From JTS-RE37 sp041744575 (GTDB taxonomy: Bacteria > Bacteroidota > Bacteroidia > Flavobacteriales > Flavobacteriaceae), in NCBI GenBank assembly GCA_041744575.1, contig JBGTKP010000045.1, positions 1 to 64,000 of the forward strand: DNA of 64,000 bases, written 5' to 3'. The notes beneath the pieces are model-generated. The model ran no database searches, was not told the origin of the DNA, and worked only from the letters and a program-made list of their open reading frames with translations. Position numbers and translations under genes: made by a program. Below, piece by piece: positions 23,410-32,421 of the stretch. How positions within the stretch are numbered: position 1 is the stretch's first letter; every line of letters starts with the position of its first letter.

Positions 23410-25173
23410 ATGAAAGAGGCTTTTAAATGTACGACATACACCTTCCTACTTATGCTGCCTTTGATTTTTGGGTCATGTCAGTCAGAGTTCGAACCACTGC
23501 CTGAAATATCAGACCGGCAAACCATAATGGCCAGCTCCGAAACGGCCAGGCTTATAGAGGAAACCAGTGCAAAGGACGGTTCCTTTGACAACCTGGTGGA
23601 CAGGGCAAGTTGCTTTGCGGTCCGGTTTCCGTATACCGTCAGGATCATGGGTAATGAACTGTCAATTGCTTCCGTGAAGGATCTTGATCAGCTGGAAGAA
23701 TTGGTTGATTCGTTTGAAGACACGGAAGATGATATTCTTGAGATCATTTTTCCTATAACTGTGACTTTTGGTGACTATGAGGAGATTGTTATAGAAGGAC
23801 AGCAGGCATTGTTGGATTTGGCAGAGGACTGCATAGAAGGCGGTACGGATGATGATAATGAATGTATTGACTTTGTTTATCCTGTAAATGTGTATACGCT
23901 GAGTATAAATGAACAGCAAACCGGGCTGATCACCATCCAAAACGATGAGGAGATGCGGAAATTTTTTACAGGATTGGATGAGAATGATCTGGTAAGCCTC
24001 GAATTCCCGGTCCAACTGTTGTTACATGATGGTACCCGGATAGAGGTTCAAAGCAATGCCGAGCTTGAAAGCGCCATTGAATTGGCCAGGGATGCCTGCG
24101 ATGAGGATGATGATATTGATTACAATGATGATGATTTTACCCAGGAGCGCCTTGATGAATTGCTTGTTCTGTGCCCCTGGCTGATCAAAGAATTCCAGCG
24201 CGAGGAAGTCAACCAGACAGAGCAGTATTTCGATTATGTCATGTCCTTTGATTCGGCAGGTACGGTTAGTGTCACAGACCGGGCAGGCAATAGTTTAACC
24301 GGTAGCTGGACCACCAGGGTTACAGAGAATAGAGTCCTGCTGAAATTGCAGTTTGATGTTCTGGTCGATTTCAATCTTGAGTGGTATGTCTATGAACTGG
24401 AATCCGGAAAAATCAAGTTGACCACAGAGGAAGGTGACAAAATTGTAATGCATAAGGCCTGTGATCTTCTAAATCCGGATCCTGACAGCTTGCGTGAGAT
24501 ATTGAGGGAGTGTAGCTGGATCATCCACAAAGTACAGGTCGATGATGCAGAAATCAGAAGGCTGCTGGGATTTGAATTTAATTTTTTGGCGGAAGGGATC
24601 GTTACATTGAACAAAGGGGAATCTGTATCCCAGGGGACTTGGGAAATTACGACAAATACCCAGGGCCGACTTGTTTTGGCCATCGTTATGGGAGATGAGC
24701 CCTCGGTTAGTTTTGTATGGCCCTTATCTGACCTGCGCAATGATCGCCTTTATTTTGAGATTCCTGACACAGGATATGAGCTTTTGCTGGAACGTGTGTG
24801 CGATGATAACAATGCGGATGCAGACGTATCGGAGATAAGGAATATCCTGATGGGGGGAAACTGGGTCGTTGCCGAATTTTCACGGGGTGACAATATTGCC
24901 ACCGAATTCAATACCAATGCCTTCAACTTTGGCCAGGAGAATGCTCTTACGATCAGCAGTTCAGCTTCCGGACCAGAGGCAAGCGGTCTGTGGAGGATTA
25001 CCCGGACCAGCGAAGGCTATCTGACAGTTTACCTGAATGTCGGGGAAGAAGGTCTTCCTGGATCCCTAACAGGAGTTTGGGATTTGGTGTCAATTACCAG
25101 CAGTCGCCTGGAGATGAAATCAGTTTCCAGTGACGGAGATATATCGATCCTCATATTTGAAAAAATAAGCTGA
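23410..25173 (+). CDS. Large acidic lipoprotein with two sets of internal repeats (unknown function)
   Basis: A 587-residue protein with a lipoprotein signal peptide (lipid-attachment Cys23 in LIFGSC). Two repeat sets are visible. Residues about 60-230 hold four short units of the form 'FPVxv...dG..i.v.s..eL..a', for example FPYTVRIMGNELSIAS and LEFPVQLLLHDGTRIEVQSN. Residues about 245-587 hold three units of ~105-115 residues, each starting like CPWLIKEF, CSWIIHKV or GNWVVAEF and ending in a strand before an ACD/VCD or the C-terminus. The repeats resemble lipocalin-like beta-sandwiches, but I do not recognise a named family. It is divergent from the sigma gene, so it may be a target of that system. 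Confidence 0.75.
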   Translation: MKEAFKCTTYTFLLMLPLIFGSCQSEFEPLPEISDRQTIMASSETARLIEETSAKDGSFDNLVDRASCFAVRFPYTVRIMGNELSIASVKDLDQLEELVDSFEDTEDDILEIIFPITVTFGDYEEIVIEGQQALLDLAEDCIEGGTDDDNECIDFVYPVNVYTLSINEQQTGLITIQNDEEMRKFFTGLDENDLVSLEFPVQLLLHDGTRIEVQSNAELESAIELARDACDEDDDIDYNDDDFTQERLDELLVLCPWLIKEFQREEVNQTEQYFDYVMSFDSAGTVSVTDRAGNSLTGSWTTRVTENRVLLKLQFDVLVDFNLEWYVYELESGKIKLTTEEGDKIVMHKACDLLNPDPDSLREILRECSWIIHKVQVDDAEIRRLLGFEFNFLAEGIVTLNKGESVSQGTWEITTNTQGRLVLAIVMGDEPSVSFVWPLSDLRNDRLYFEIPDTGYELLLERVCDDNNADADVSEIRNILMGGNWVVAEFSRGDNIATEFNTNAFNFGQENALTISSSASGPEASGLWRITRTSEGYLTVYLNVGEEGLPGSLTGVWDLVSITSSRLEMKSVSSDGDISILIFEKIS

Positions 25174-25215
25174 TCCTAAAAAGTTTTAACCAGTCCTTTT
25201 TGCCCCAGATTGCCG

Positions 25216-25247
25216 AAATGGGCAGCTTCATATGAGGCTGCCCATTT
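25216..25247 (+). terminator. Terminator after the repeat lipoprotein
   Basis: An 11-bp perfect stem, AAATGGGCAGC (25216-25226) with GCTGCCCATTT (25237-25247), a 10-base loop, and TTTT overlapping the stem end. It begins 42 bases after the lipoprotein stop. It separates this gene from ffh. Confidence 0.85.
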
Positions 25248-25294
25248 TCACTTACATTTCACCGCTATAAGTTCCATGATCCGGCCGAGATGCT

Positions 25295-25302
25295 TAAATT
25301 TG
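25295..25302 (+). promoter_or_regulatory. Promoter -7 box of ffh
   Basis: TAAATTTG is an exact TAnnTTTG match; the transcript would start near 25309 and the ffh ATG is at 25329. No clear TTTG is seen at -33. Confidence 0.45.
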
Positions 25303-25328
25303 CACTTCCCTGCAGAAATTGAAAGAAG

Positions 25329-26660
25329 ATGTTTGATAATTTAAGTGAAAAATTAGATAAGGCGCTGCATGTTCTCAAAGGACATGGACAGATCACTGAG
25401 ATCAATGTTGCCGAAACCACAAAAGAAGTAAGAAGGGCGCTCCTGGATGCGGATGTGAACTTTAAGACTGCCAAGGAGTTTACCAATAAGGTGCGGGACA
25501 AGGCCCTTGGACAGAATGTGCTCACCAACCTTCAGCCGGGGCAGTTAATGGTCAAGATCGTCAAAGACGAACTTACCCAGCTCATGGGTGGTGAAAGTGA
25601 AGGGATCAATTTATCTGCAAATCCGTCAGTAATCCTCATGTCCGGCTTACAAGGTTCAGGGAAAACCACTTTTTCCGGAAAACTGGCCTTATACCTTAAG
25701 ACAAAAAAATCCAAAAACCCACTTCTCGTAGCTTGTGATGTGTATCGCCCGGCTGCGATTGACCAGTTGCACGTTGTGGGAGAACAGGTAGGTGTGGAGG
25801 TATATTCGGATAGGGAAAATACAGATCCTGTTTCCCTGGCCAAGGCGGGAATTGCGTATGCCAGAAGCCATGGGCACAATTGCGTTATTATCGATACGGC
25901 CGGACGTCTTGCCGTCGATCAGCAAATGATGACGGAAATCTCAAATATCAAAACTGAGGTCCAGCCGCAGGAAACGCTTTTTGTAGTGGATGCCATGACA
26001 GGTCAGGACGCCGTCAACACTGCAAGGGCATTTAATGAAATCCTCAATTTTGACGGGGTTATTCTCACCAAGCTGGATGGAGATACCAGGGGGGGTGCCG
26101 CTATTTCGATCAAATCGGTGGTGGATAAGCCCATTAAGTTTATCGGAACCGGCGAGAAAATGGATGCGATTGACGTTTTCCACCCAGCCAGGATGGCAGA
26201 ACGTATCCTGGGGATGGGCGACGTGATATCACTTGTGGAACGTGCACAGGAACAATTCGATGAGGAGGCAGCTCGAAAAATCCAAAAAAAAATTGCCCGG
26301 AACCAATTCGGTTTTGATGATTTCCTTAGCCAGATCCAGCAAATCAAGAAAATGGGCAGCATGAAAGACCTTATGGGCATGATCCCTGGAGCGGGGAAGG
26401 CTCTTAAGGGCCTGGATATAGATGATGACGCATTTAAGCATATCGAAGCCCTGATCCATTCAATGACTCCGGATGAGCGCTCCAACCCCTCCAAATTAAA
26501 TGCCTCCAGGAAAAAAAGAATTGCCCAGGGCAGCGGACGGAGCATTCAGGAGTTGAACCAGCTTTTAAAGCAATTTGATCAGATGGGGAAAATGATGAAA
26601 ATGATGCAAGGGGGCGGGGGTAAAAAAATGATGCAAATGATGGGGGGATTACGGCCCTGA
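25329..26660 (+). CDS. ffh: Signal recognition particle GTPase Ffh (SRP54)
   Basis: A 443-residue protein with N domain, GTPase G domain and methionine-rich M domain. G-domain motifs: GLQGSGKTTFSGKLA, DVYRPAAIDQL, DTAGRL and TKLDGDTRGG. The M domain (about 325-443) includes RIAQGSGRSIQELNQLL and ends in a run rich in Met (MGKMMKMMQ, KKMMQMMGG). It binds 4.5S RNA and signal sequences of nascent membrane proteins and docks with FtsY. It has its own -7 box. folD follows on the same strand after an 88-base gap. Confidence 0.97.
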   Translation: MFDNLSEKLDKALHVLKGHGQITEINVAETTKEVRRALLDADVNFKTAKEFTNKVRDKALGQNVLTNLQPGQLMVKIVKDELTQLMGGESEGINLSANPSVILMSGLQGSGKTTFSGKLALYLKTKKSKNPLLVACDVYRPAAIDQLHVVGEQVGVEVYSDRENTDPVSLAKAGIAYARSHGHNCVIIDTAGRLAVDQQMMTEISNIKTEVQPQETLFVVDAMTGQDAVNTARAFNEILNFDGVILTKLDGDTRGGAAISIKSVVDKPIKFIGTGEKMDAIDVFHPARMAERILGMGDVISLVERAQEQFDEEAARKIQKKIARNQFGFDDFLSQIQQIKKMGSMKDLMGMIPGAGKALKGLDIDDDAFKHIEALIHSMTPDERSNPSKLNASRKKRIAQGSGRSIQELNQLLKQFDQMGKMMKMMQGGGGKKMMQMMGGLRP

Positions 26661-26748
26661 TATAAACATGCATTCTGTGATTATAAATATAATAGCAACC
26701 AGAGGCTGCATTCCGGACATTGTGGCTTTATAGATCGCGCAAAAACCT

Positions 26749-27633
26749 ATGGAATTACTTGATGGCACCAAAATAGCGAATCAGATCAAGGATGAAATCG
26801 CTGCTGAGGTAGCCAAAATGAAGGAACGGGGTGAAAAGGTCCCTCATCTCGCGGCAGTTATTGTAGGCAATGATGGCGCCAGCCTTACTTACGTGGGGAG
26901 TAAGGTAAAGGCCTGTGAGCGTGTTGGATTTGAATCCACCTTGTTGCGGATGCCCAGTACCACCTCGGAAGAAGAATTATTGCGGAAGATCCGTGAACTT
27001 AACAAGGATGAGGCCATTGATGGGTTCATTGTGCAACTCCCATTGCCGGAGCAGATCAACACCCAGGCGGTCATCATGGCCGTAGATCCGGATAAAGATG
27101 TAGACGGCTTCCATCCCACCAATTTCGGAAAAATGGCCTTGGACATGAGTACATTTATACCGGCAACACCTTTTGGTATACTGGAATTACTGGAGCGCTA
27201 TCATGTGGATACTAAAGGAAAGCATACCGTGGTTATCGGGAGAAGTCATATAGTCGGAAGGCCTATGAGTATTCTGATGGGGAGAAAAGGGTGGCCGGGG
27301 AATTCGACGGTTACACTTACCCATAGCCATACCAGAAACATTACGCAGATCATCTCCCAGGCAGATATCGTCATCTCGGCACTGGGAGTGCCTCATTTTC
27401 TGAAAGCAGAAATGGTAAAAGAGGACGCTGTGGTTATTGATGTCGGAATAACCCGTGTGGCCGATGAATCCAAGCCCAAAGGTTACTACCTCACCGGAGA
27501 TGTTGATTTTGAAAATGTCAGTAAAAAGGCATCATTCATCACCCCTGTTCCCGGTGGGGTAGGGCCAATGACCATTGCCATGCTGCTTAAAAATACATTG
27601 CTTGCCCGGGACCGGCACAGAAGCAGGAGGTAA
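26749..27633 (+). CDS. folD: Methylenetetrahydrofolate dehydrogenase/cyclohydrolase
   Basis: A 294-residue bifunctional enzyme that interconverts 5,10-methylene-THF and 10-formyl-THF. Signatures: TYVGSKVKACERVGF with the catalytic Lys region, GFIVQLPLPEQIN, DPDKDVDGFHPTNFG, the NADP-binding VVIGRSHIVGRPMSILM, and the C-terminal TPVPGGVGPMTIAMLL. Length is normal. ffh-folD adjacency is common in flavobacteria, but no functional link is needed. Confidence 0.97.
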   Translation: MELLDGTKIANQIKDEIAAEVAKMKERGEKVPHLAAVIVGNDGASLTYVGSKVKACERVGFESTLLRMPSTTSEEELLRKIRELNKDEAIDGFIVQLPLPEQINTQAVIMAVDPDKDVDGFHPTNFGKMALDMSTFIPATPFGILELLERYHVDTKGKHTVVIGRSHIVGRPMSILMGRKGWPGNSTVTLTHSHTRNITQIISQADIVISALGVPHFLKAEMVKEDAVVIDVGITRVADESKPKGYYLTGDVDFENVSKKASFITPVPGGVGPMTIAMLLKNTLLARDRHRSRR

Positions 27634-27639
27634 GGATTT

Positions 27640-27798
27640 TTATTTCTGCAGCGGATCTACTTCCTCCACATACGGGACCCCTAAGGTGGAATCCTGAGGG
27701 GTGATAATGTCGAAATCCTTTTGTACCTCATGATTGGTACAGGCTGATAATCCCAATAATGTTGCAGCAAGTAGTGCGGTGCATACCAACTTTCTCAT
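27640..27798 (-). CDS. Small 52-residue lipoprotein
   Basis: An ATG at 27798 opens a 52-codon frame: MRKLVCTALLAATLLGLSAC, then TNHEVQKDFDIITPQDSTLG, then a short acidic end. The lipobox LSAC gives lipidated Cys20 and a mature tail of only about 32 residues. The codon pattern resembles neighbouring genes. It converges on folD, with 6 bases between the two stop codons. I do not recognise a family; the tail is too small for an enzyme and suggests a structural or interaction role. Confidence 0.6.
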   Translation of the reverse strand: MRKLVCTALLAATLLGLSACTNHEVQKDFDIITPQDSTLGVPYVEEVDPLQK

Positions 27799-27892
27799 GT
27801 CTTCAGAATTTTAAGGATGCGGACTCATCCGGAATATCAAAACGCTTCATATTTCCTTTTGTTATTTGGCCTCTTCCTGAAAAACTGTACCT

Positions 27893-27911
27893 TTTGACGA
27901 AAATCGTCAAA
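27893..27911. promoter_or_regulatory. 7-bp inverted repeat directly before the esterase-like gene
   Basis: TTTGACG (27893-27899) and CGTCAAA (27905-27911) are exact reverse complements around AAAAT, ending five bases before the ATG at 27917. It could be a repressor site at the promoter or a hairpin over the translation start. The AT-rich flanks and lack of a clear -7 box make the promoter position uncertain. Confidence 0.4.
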
Positions 27912-27916
27912 CTGTC

Positions 27917-29653
27917 ATGAAAAATTGGTTTTACCTTCTCCCTGTGGGGGTCATCCTGCTTCTCGCTTTTAAACCTTCATGGGTGTCACCACCTGCTTTC
28001 GCTATCCGGGTTTCCTTTCCTAAGTCTGTAAACGATCAGCCATTGGACGGCCGCCTGCTCCTTTTACTTTCCACCAATCCGGAGGAGGAGCCACGGTTTC
28101 AAATCAATGATGGCCTGAAAACACAGTTGATTTTCGGGAAGAATGTAGAGGCGATGAAACCCGGAGCAGAAGAGGGGTTTGGAGGAGATATTCCGGGGTT
28201 TCCCTATGAGAGCCTGAAAGAGGTGCCCCCCGGAGAATATTATGTACAGGCCTTGTTGCATCGCTATGAGACTTTTCATCTTGCAGGTGGCCAAACTGTT
28301 AAACTGCCGATGGACAATGGCGAAGGCCAGCAGTGGAACAGATCTCCCGGTAATCTTTACAGCAAACCTTTCAAAATGACGGTTACCAAAGAAGGTGTCA
28401 CTGATGTAAGAATAGTTATGGACCAGATAATTCCTCCGATTGAAGAGCCGGCGGACACTGAATGGATAAAACACCTTAAGTTGAAATCTGAGAAGTTATC
28501 AGCATTCTGGGGTCGGGATATATACCTGGGAGCACATGTACTCCTGCCAAAAGGATTCAAGGAGCACCCCGAAGCAAGATATCCGCTGATGGTGTTTCAT
28601 GGGCATTTCCCGTCGGATTTCAGTGGTTTCAGGACGACTCCTCCGGATCCCGGTATGAAACCGGAATATTCAGATCGATTTGGGGTGGAAGGATACAATA
28701 TCATGCAACAACAGGAGGCTTATGACTTTTATACTCGCTGGAATGAACCCGATTTTCCGAGATTTATAATTATTGAAATTCAACACCCCACTCCTTATTA
28801 CGATGATTCCTATGCTGTAAATTCAGCCAGCCAGGGCCCCTACGGAGACGCTATTACTTACGAACTGATTCCGTTCATAGAGCAAAAATTCAGGGGAATA
28901 GGACAGGGCTGGGCCCGTTTTCTCTACGGAGGCTCCACTGGCGGCTGGGAGGCACTTGCGGTTCAGGTGCGGTATCCCGATGAGTATAATGGTTGCTTCG
29001 CTGCCTGCCCGGATCCCATCGATTTCAGGGCCTACTGCCTTACCAATATTTATGAGGATAAAAATGCCTATTTCTATGAAAGTGATCATAAGAAAACCGA
29101 AGTTCCAAGTCACAGAGACCATTTAGGTCAGGTACAGAGTACCTTGAGGGAAGGAAATCAGTTGGAGCTGGTTCTTGGAGATAAAAGCCGATCGGGTCAG
29201 CAATGGGATATTTGGGAAGCGACTTATTCGCCCCAGGGCGCTGACGGGTATCCTCAAAGGATCTGGGACAAGAAGACAGGAGATATTGATCCTAAAGTTG
29301 CAGCATACTGGAAAGAAAACTTTGACCTTCGCTATATAATGGAGCGGGACTGGGATAAACTCGGAGAAAAGTTAAAGGGTAAGATACATATCTATTGCGG
29401 GGATATGGACAACTATTACCTCAATAATGCAGTATATCTTATGGAGGATTTTCTTGAGCAAACTTCTGACCCCTATTACGAAGGAGAAGTGCTCTACGGA
29501 GATCGGGCGGAACATTGCTGGAATGGAGATCCCGAGCTGCCCAACCATATTACCCGTCTCCGCTATAACAGCATGTATGTTCCGAAAATCATGAAACGGA
29601 TCGCTGAATCGGCCCCTGAGGGAGCTGATCTGACAAGCTGGAGGTATCGGTAA
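27917..29653 (+). CDS. Exported esterase-like alpha/beta-hydrolase-fold protein
   Basis: A 578-residue protein with an N-terminal signal segment (MKNWFYLLPVGVILLLAF). The C-terminal half (about 230-560) resembles putative esterases: nucleophile Ser in LYGGSTGGWEAL, acidic residue in CGDMDNYYL, and His in AEHCWNGD. The N-terminal part (about 30-200) is a beta-rich domain with repeated Pro/Gly turns. Likely periplasmic or surface-exposed. The natural substrate is unknown; ester-linked sugars are possible because a GH43 lipoprotein gene follows, but the 166-base gap does not prove co-transcription. Confidence 0.65.
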   Translation: MKNWFYLLPVGVILLLAFKPSWVSPPAFAIRVSFPKSVNDQPLDGRLLLLLSTNPEEEPRFQINDGLKTQLIFGKNVEAMKPGAEEGFGGDIPGFPYESLKEVPPGEYYVQALLHRYETFHLAGGQTVKLPMDNGEGQQWNRSPGNLYSKPFKMTVTKEGVTDVRIVMDQIIPPIEEPADTEWIKHLKLKSEKLSAFWGRDIYLGAHVLLPKGFKEHPEARYPLMVFHGHFPSDFSGFRTTPPDPGMKPEYSDRFGVEGYNIMQQQEAYDFYTRWNEPDFPRFIIIEIQHPTPYYDDSYAVNSASQGPYGDAITYELIPFIEQKFRGIGQGWARFLYGGSTGGWEALAVQVRYPDEYNGCFAACPDPIDFRAYCLTNIYEDKNAYFYESDHKKTEVPSHRDHLGQVQSTLREGNQLELVLGDKSRSGQQWDIWEATYSPQGADGYPQRIWDKKTGDIDPKVAAYWKENFDLRYIMERDWDKLGEKLKGKIHIYCGDMDNYYLNNAVYLMEDFLEQTSDPYYEGEVLYGDRAEHCWNGDPELPNHITRLRYNSMYVPKIMKRIAESAPEGADLTSWRYR

Positions 29654-29819
29654 TGTTGCGTTCCGGCAACAGTCCATTTGTGGGGTTGCTTTTTCTATGC
29701 ACCCTAAAAGTAATTTAGTACTGGAGTAAAGACCAAATGCTTTGCCGGGTGGCCTGAGAAAATATAAGGCACAGGACCTGTAGTATCCTCCTGGAGGTTG
29801 TATAATCAATATTTGTTAA

Positions 29820-30857
29820 ATGAAGTTACCATGTATCATCGTCCTTTTCACCATCCTGATGGTTGGTTGTAAGGAAGCTCAAAAAAATTCCACAAAAGAG
29901 GATCCTGCGATTGCTCATTCCGGCAACCCCTTATTCGAGGGCTGGTATGCCGATCCGGAAGGTGCGGTATTCGATGACACTTTTTGGATCTACCCCACTT
30001 ATTCTGCGTCATATGAAAAACAGGTCTTTTTGGATGCCTTTTCATCCCGGGACCTCATTCATTGGAACAAGCATGAAAGTATCCTCGATACGACCAACAT
30101 CAAATGGGCACGCCAGGCAATGTGGGCACCTAGCATTATTCACAAGGACGGCCAGTATTTTCTTTTTTTCGGAGCCAATGATATTCAGCGACCTGGCAGA
30201 GATTCCTATGACCCAAACAACGATATCAACCATTTCGGGGGAATTGGGGTAGCTATTTCAGACAAACCCGCCGGACCTTTTAAGGATTATCTGGGAAAAC
30301 CACTCATTTCGGACTTTCACAATGATGCCCAGCCCATTGATCAATTTGTTTTCCGGGATACGGACGGAACTTTTTATATGTTCTATGGCGGATGGGGGCA
30401 TTGCAACCTGGGGATACTCAACCAGGATTTTACGGGATTTGTTCCCTGGGAGGATGGCTCCCTGTTTCGGGAGATCACTCCGCAGGGATATGTTGAAGGT
30501 CCGTTTATGTTTAAGCGAAACGGGACCTATTATTTTATGTGGTCCGAAGGAAACTGGACCGATGGGAGCTACAAGGTAGTTTACGCCATGGCTGACAAAG
30601 CCACTGGTCCATTCCTGCCTGTTGGCACAGTGCTGGATTCTGATGAAAAAATTGCAACAGGAGCGGGTCATCATTCGGTCCTCCGTCTTCCTGATAGTGA
30701 TACCTGGTACATAGTTTATCACAGAAGGCCTATTCCCAATAAAGACAGGGACCATCGGGTGAGCTGCATGGACCTGATGGAATTTAATGCTGACGGGACC
30801 ATTAAAAAAATTGTTATGTCCTCTGACGGAGTTCCGGAATTTAAAGGCGAGCCGTGA
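29820..30857 (+). CDS. GH43-family glycoside hydrolase lipoprotein
   Basis: A 345-residue protein with lipobox LMVGC (Cys17). The five-bladed propeller fold of GH43 is suggested by its catalytic set: Asp base in GWYADPEG, Asp in NDAQPIDQFVF and Glu acid in YVEGPFMFKR. Family members cleave alpha-L-arabinofuranosides, beta-xylosides and some galactans. The exact specificity cannot be read. It is probably attached to the outer membrane or periplasm. It converges on the VOC gene with a 14-base gap. Confidence 0.85.
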   Translation: MKLPCIIVLFTILMVGCKEAQKNSTKEDPAIAHSGNPLFEGWYADPEGAVFDDTFWIYPTYSASYEKQVFLDAFSSRDLIHWNKHESILDTTNIKWARQAMWAPSIIHKDGQYFLFFGANDIQRPGRDSYDPNNDINHFGGIGVAISDKPAGPFKDYLGKPLISDFHNDAQPIDQFVFRDTDGTFYMFYGGWGHCNLGILNQDFTGFVPWEDGSLFREITPQGYVEGPFMFKRNGTYYFMWSEGNWTDGSYKVVYAMADKATGPFLPVGTVLDSDEKIATGAGHHSVLRLPDSDTWYIVYHRRPIPNKDRDHRVSCMDLMEFNADGTIKKIVMSSDGVPEFKGEP

Positions 30858-30871
30858 AAGTAGGACTTTCT

Positions 30872-31297
30872 TTATTTGGCGAATAATTGACTCATGTCCT
30901 TGAAAGCCTTGAATTCCAAGGCATTACCAGCCGGATCAAGAAAGAACATCGTTGCCTGCTCCCCGACAAGTCCCTGGAACCGGATATAAGGGGCAATTAC
31001 AAAATGAACTCCCCTGACTTCAAGATCTTTGGAAAAGGTCTGAAACGTATCCCATGGAAGTACGACCCCGTAATGAGGAACTGGGACATCATGGCCATCA
31101 ACCGGGTTATGGTGGAGTTTTTCAGAAGAAGTTAAAGGTTTGTAATGTATGACCAGCTGATGCCCGAATAAACTGAAATCTACCCAGTGATCACTGCTTC
31201 GGCCTTCTTCGCACAACAGGACATCGCGGTAAAATGACCGGCATTCTTCAAGATTATGCACCGGAATGGCAATATGAAAAGGACTGATATCCTGCAT
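30872..31297 (-). CDS. VOC/glyoxalase-superfamily protein
   Basis: A 141-residue protein with the paired beta-alpha-beta-beta-beta modules of the vicinal oxygen chelate fold: FHIAIPVHNLEECRSFYRDVL at the start and MFFLDPAGNALEFKAF near the end. Likely metal ligands are His8 in the first strand and the Glu of LEFK. Family members include glyoxalases, dioxygenases and resistance proteins; the substrate is not known. A monocistronic gene. Confidence 0.85.
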   Translation of the reverse strand: MQDISPFHIAIPVHNLEECRSFYRDVLLCEEGRSSDHWVDFSLFGHQLVIHYKPLTSSEKLHHNPVDGHDVPVPHYGVVLPWDTFQTFSKDLEVRGVHFVIAPYIRFQGLVGEQATMFFLDPAGNALEFKAFKDMSQLFAK

Positions 31298-31416
31298 GGA
31301 GTGTCTATTTTGAAGTTTCGCGATTAAATTCCTGCCGGGAAGGTTGGAGACTGAGCCCTTTCGCCCGGCACGGGAAAATAAGCCCGAATTTTATTCCCTC
31401 TAAAAATAACGCATTT

Positions 31417-32265
31417 TCAGGAATTCAGAAAATCCAGGATATGCTTATTTACCTCCTCATGGTGCAGGGAATGTCCAAGGCCATGGGTCTTAATGAACTG
31501 GCTTTTTTGCCATCGCGCATGAACTTTTTCCGAGGCCGAAACGGGGCTGACCGTATCCAATTCGTCGTGTATGAGCAGGCCTGGCACCGCATTATTTACT
31601 ACAAACTGACCCGATGAGAAATCGTCAATACCAAATTGGAACCTGCGTATGAAATAGGCGTTCAATGCCTCATGTACCCGGTTATTATATCTCAGAATTT
31701 TTTGATAGTGGCTCATGATTTCAGACAGATCGGCCGGAGCACCGATGGTCACTATTTTTTTAACGTGGCTGTCAGGGAAGAGGTGTTGATGGTAAAGGGC
31801 GGCCATACCACCGACAGAATGGGCAACTACAAAATCCGGACGATGTTTCAGAAACATTTGTTGAATACATTCCGCATATAGTATGACGTTGAAGGTAGCG
31901 CCACCGGAGAATCCATGTGCGGGACCGTCAAACGCAACAATATTATATTGAAGCTTCTGAAGGGCAGCTATGAGATTGCGCCAGCGGAACGTATTGCTTT
32001 CCCATCCATGGATCAGCAGTATTGTTTGTTTTTTTGCACCCTTCCATCGATAGGTTTGGATAGGTGTCCCTTTGACAGTCAACACTTCGTCTCCGGCGTT
32101 CCGGAGGTAGTCGTACTGGTGTCTGAGTACCTTTCCTTTCCTGGGCGTGCAAAAGAGGCGGAAGGCCCTTTGGGCTGCAGTGTCAGGCGATACATAACTG
32201 AGCAGATTAAAATACGTACCATAGGCCAGGGGGATGTATTTCCGGACCTTTTGTACCATGTTCAT
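31417..32265 (-). CDS. Alpha/beta hydrolase
   Basis: A 282-residue soluble hydrolase. The oxyanion motif is LIHGWESN, the nucleophile Ser is in VVAHSVGGMAAL, and the likely acid and His are in LIHDELDTVSP and GLGHSLHH. It has an N-terminal helix-rich cap of about 70 residues (KYIPLAYGTYFNLLSYVSP) but no signal peptide. The substrate is unknown. A plausible minus-strand -7 box lies 45 bases upstream. Confidence 0.85.
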   Translation of the reverse strand: MNMVQKVRKYIPLAYGTYFNLLSYVSPDTAAQRAFRLFCTPRKGKVLRHQYDYLRNAGDEVLTVKGTPIQTYRWKGAKKQTILLIHGWESNTFRWRNLIAALQKLQYNIVAFDGPAHGFSGGATFNVILYAECIQQMFLKHRPDFVVAHSVGGMAALYHQHLFPDSHVKKIVTIGAPADLSEIMSHYQKILRYNNRVHEALNAYFIRRFQFGIDDFSSGQFVVNNAVPGLLIHDELDTVSPVSASEKVHARWQKSQFIKTHGLGHSLHHEEVNKHILDFLNS

Positions 32266-32309
32266 ATCAGGAAAGCGTTATGCCATTTGCGCTGGGCATA
32301 AAGGTAGAC

Positions 32310-32317
32310 CAAATTTA
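32310..32317 (-). promoter_or_regulatory. Promoter -7 box of the alpha/beta hydrolase gene
   Basis: On the minus strand this reads TAAATTTG, an exact TAnnTTTG match, with a transcript start expected near 32304 and the ATG at 32265. No TTG was found at -33. Confidence 0.4.
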
Positions 32318-32421
32318 CACAACAGCAGGGGTTTGGACAGGCAGTTTCATAGATGCCGAACCTATGCGAAATCCGGTAGCGGGTGGCCGGAGTGAAACGA
32401 TCAGGTAATATGCGAGACCAT

